Below are positions 62,631-64,000 of a stretch of DNA of 64,000 nucleotides, piece by piece. Position numbers and translations under genes: made by a program. Position 1 is the first letter of the stretch, and each line of letters starts with the position of its first letter. This DNA is from Candidatus Hydrogenedentota bacterium. Lineage in GTDB: Bacteria; Hydrogenedentota; Hydrogenedentia; Hydrogenedentales; SLHB01. The stretch is from NCBI GenBank assembly GCA_020848835.1, contig JADLHJ010000113.1, positions 57,509-121,508 of the forward strand. The letters run 5' to 3'. The notes under the pieces are model-generated. The model was given only the letters and a program-made list of their open reading frames with translations. It was not told the origin of the DNA and did not search any database.

Positions 62631-63059
62631 ATGGATAAGAAAGCTGCTCAAGACAATCGCTCCGTCAAAGACTACATCGCGTCGCTTGACGACGCACAAC
62701 TCGTAAAAGACAGCCACGCGCTCATTAAGATGATGCAGGGTATCAGCGGTAGCAAGCCCAAGCTGTGGAACGCCGGCACCGTCGGGTTTGACACCTACCA
62801 CTACAAATACGACAGCGGACGCGAAGGCGACTGCCAAATCCTTGGTTTCTATCCAAGAAAAGGAAAGATCACCGCTTATCTCATGGATGGCACCGCGCAT
62901 TACGCTGACTCGCTGGCACGCCTCGGCAAACACACTGCAACCAGGGTCTGCGTGTACATCAAGCGCCTCAGCGACATTGAACTACCAATCCTTGAACAAA
63001 TCCTGCAACAGTCCTATGAATATTTGAAGTCCCAAGACGGTCACATGCACCGCGTGTGA
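62631..63059 (+). CDS. DUF1801-family protein
   Basis: A 142-residue cytosolic protein of the YdhG/DUF1801 family: short N-terminal helix (DYIASLDD), a central strand series with GFDTYHYKYDSG, and LYIKRLSDIELPILEQ-like tail. The family is often tied to DNA binding or to lipid or sugar handling, but no firm function is known. It follows the glycosidase-like gene by 37 bp. Confidence 0.75.
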   Translation: MDKKAAQDNRSVKDYIASLDDAQLVKDSHALIKMMQGISGSKPKLWNAGTVGFDTYHYKYDSGREGDCQILGFYPRKGKITAYLMDGTAHYADSLARLGKHTATRVCVYIKRLSDIELPILEQILQQSYEYLKSQDGHMHRV

Positions 63060-63132
63060 CGGATCACGGATTCATCGGACCGCGTCATTTTCGTACCGCA
63101 AAGCCCACAAAGGTAGGGCGTTCTCAGGGTAG

Positions 63133-63289
63133 GGCGCTTTCGCCGAAAGCGCCGGAATTGGTGATACGGCTAAGTTCTGCTGGCGACTCGATCGGTTCAG
63201 CGAACCGTCCCTGGCGATCTGACATACTTTTCGCAACGGCCGGAATACAAAAGTGGCAGGTGGCGTAGAGCCGGATTGGAATCCGGCTC
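63133..63289. repeat. Two palindromes upstream of the ECF sigma gene
   Basis: 63133-63153 is a 9-bp-arm hairpin (GGCGCTTTC/GAAAGCGCC). 63268-63289 is a 10-bp-arm hairpin (GAGCCGGATT/AATCCGGCTC) of the same family as those at 2344-2428. Confidence 0.6.
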
Positions 63290-63339
63290 AAACCGATTGG
63301 GACAAGAACCATGTCACGCACACGAATCGAGTCAGCCGG

Positions 63340-63969
63340 ATGAGCGCGGTGGTTACGCGCGAGGCCGCGCAGGAGTTCATGGGCCAGGTCGAGCGGTATC
63401 GTGACGAGTTTTACCGCTATGTCGTCCGCACGCTCTGGGACGCGAACATGGCCGAGGACGTCTTCCAATCCGCCGTCCTGTCCGCGCTCGAAAACTATCA
63501 TAAGTTCACGCCCGGCACGAACTTTCGCGCATGGGTCTACCGCATCATCACGAATAAATGTTACGTCGCCAACCGCGAGACGGGACGCACCATGGCCCCG
63601 CTGGAAACAGCCGAGGCGGGCATGGTTGCGCTGCAGGAACAGCCCGGCTACGCGGACGTGCTCAAGGACCCTACGGAGTTTCTGGAGCAGTGCGGCGACG
63701 AGATCGTGACGGCGTTTCGCCGGTTATCAACGGCGGAGCGCGCCTGTATCTTGTTACGCTCGGTAGAGCGATTCTCCTATCAGGAAATCGCAGAAATATT
63801 GGAAATGCCCGTCGGAACGGTGATGACCCACCTGTCGCGCGGGCGGGCGAAACTGCGCAAGGAACTGCTCGAATACGCCGTAGAGGCGGGAGTGGTCCGG
63901 TCGTTTCCACGGTTGGTCCCTCGGCAAGCACCGGGAGCGACGCAGCAATCTGAAAGAGGGACGATGTAA
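63340..63969 (+). CDS. ECF-type RNA polymerase sigma factor
   Basis: A 209-residue extracytoplasmic-function sigma factor. Region 2 (about 10-80) has YRYVVRTLWDANMAEDVFQSAVLSALE and FRAWVYRIITNKC; region 4 (about 130-180) has LSTAERACILLRSVERFSYQEIAEIL and GTVMTHLSRGRAKLRK. No anti-sigma domain is fused; the next gene probably encodes it. ATG at 63340; the upstream 29-codon extension is not supported. Confidence 0.9.
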   Translation: MSAVVTREAAQEFMGQVERYRDEFYRYVVRTLWDANMAEDVFQSAVLSALENYHKFTPGTNFRAWVYRIITNKCYVANRETGRTMAPLETAEAGMVALQEQPGYADVLKDPTEFLEQCGDEIVTAFRRLSTAERACILLRSVERFSYQEIAEILEMPVGTVMTHLSRGRAKLRKELLEYAVEAGVVRSFPRLVPRQAPGATQQSERGTM

Positions 63970-64000
63970 TGGCAACGAATCATGAAAAACTGGTGACGGC
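63969..64000 (+). CDS. Start of a gene coupled to the ECF sigma factor, cut by window edge
   Basis: ATG overlaps the sigma-factor stop (TAATG). Only ten codons are visible. An anti-sigma factor is the usual partner in this position, which is inference from context. Confidence 0.45.
   Translation, partial: MATNHEKLVT

Noticed and set aside
1..64000. CRISPR array
   Set aside because: No regularly spaced short direct repeats with unique spacers seen; the only regular array is the coding 45-bp repeat.

Overview
This 64 kb window comes from a Gram-negative bacterium with fairly high G+C: outer-membrane porin, signal peptides, lipoproteins and Tat-type leaders are all present. The mix of a DUF1844 protein, many small zinc-ribbon proteins, a Tat-exported Gfo/Idh/MocA oxidoreductase, ceramidase-like enzymes, a sulfatase and large secreted beta-sandwich proteins suits a Planctomycetes/Hydrogenedentes-like (PVC-adjacent) lineage. 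That placement is inference only; the window holds no rRNA gene.

Layout. 1-2.2 kb (minus): purA (cut by the left edge), a DUF1844 gene, a 29-residue basic protein and ndk. 2.4-7.5 kb: secreted and envelope proteins, a GGQ-type ribosome-rescue factor, a flagellum-linked YjfB-like gene behind a sigma28-like promoter, a ceramidase-like enzyme and a protein built of about 19 YadA-head-like 15-residue repeats. 7.7-16.6 kb: a serine-hydrolase/apiosidase-like fusion coupled to a membrane C39-like peptidase, a lipoprotein, zinc-ribbon proteins, a Gfo/Idh/MocA oxidoreductase, a decayed Ig-like surface gene and a phosphate-type porin.

17.24-37.17 kb is an integrated mobile element of about 19.9 kb. 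A 49-bp direct repeat of the tRNA-Val(GAC) 3' part bounds it, and the intact tRNA lies at the right end. A remnant integrase just outside the left repeat points to an older insertion at the same site. The element has a P4-type integrase at the left, a coupled second tyrosine recombinase at the right, and paired GGGCTTA repeats inside both ends. It carries replication genes (AlpA-like, SF3 helicase) and many nuclease or defence-like genes: a zinc-ribbon/winged-helix protein + HNH + YifB/ComM-like AAA+ operon, an Mrr-like nuclease, a PD-(D/E)XK nuclease, a secreted thermonuclease and a RelA/SpoT-domain protein. At its right end is a five-gene overlapping cassette: ArdC-like, small protein, clamp-loader-like AAA+, zinc protein, recombinase. 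The HNH/ComM-like operon and the ArdC-AAA+-recombinase cassette are the best candidates for an undescribed system.

37.3-64 kb returns to chromosomal style: membrane and envelope genes, a GT-C-like membrane protein, a sulfatase, an SGNH hydrolase, a class-C beta-lactamase-like enzyme, an FkbM methyltransferase, a cyclic-nucleotide-binding protein beside an EIIA/zinc-ribbon fusion, a large penicillin-acylase-family enzyme, a SpoIIE-type phosphatase, a YvyF-like flagellar regulator, two tandem secreted paralogues beside a second ceramidase-like gene, a glycoside-hydrolase-like protein, a DUF1801 protein and an ECF sigma factor whose partner gene leaves the right edge. Short perfect palindromes are scattered between genes. 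I saw no CRISPR array.
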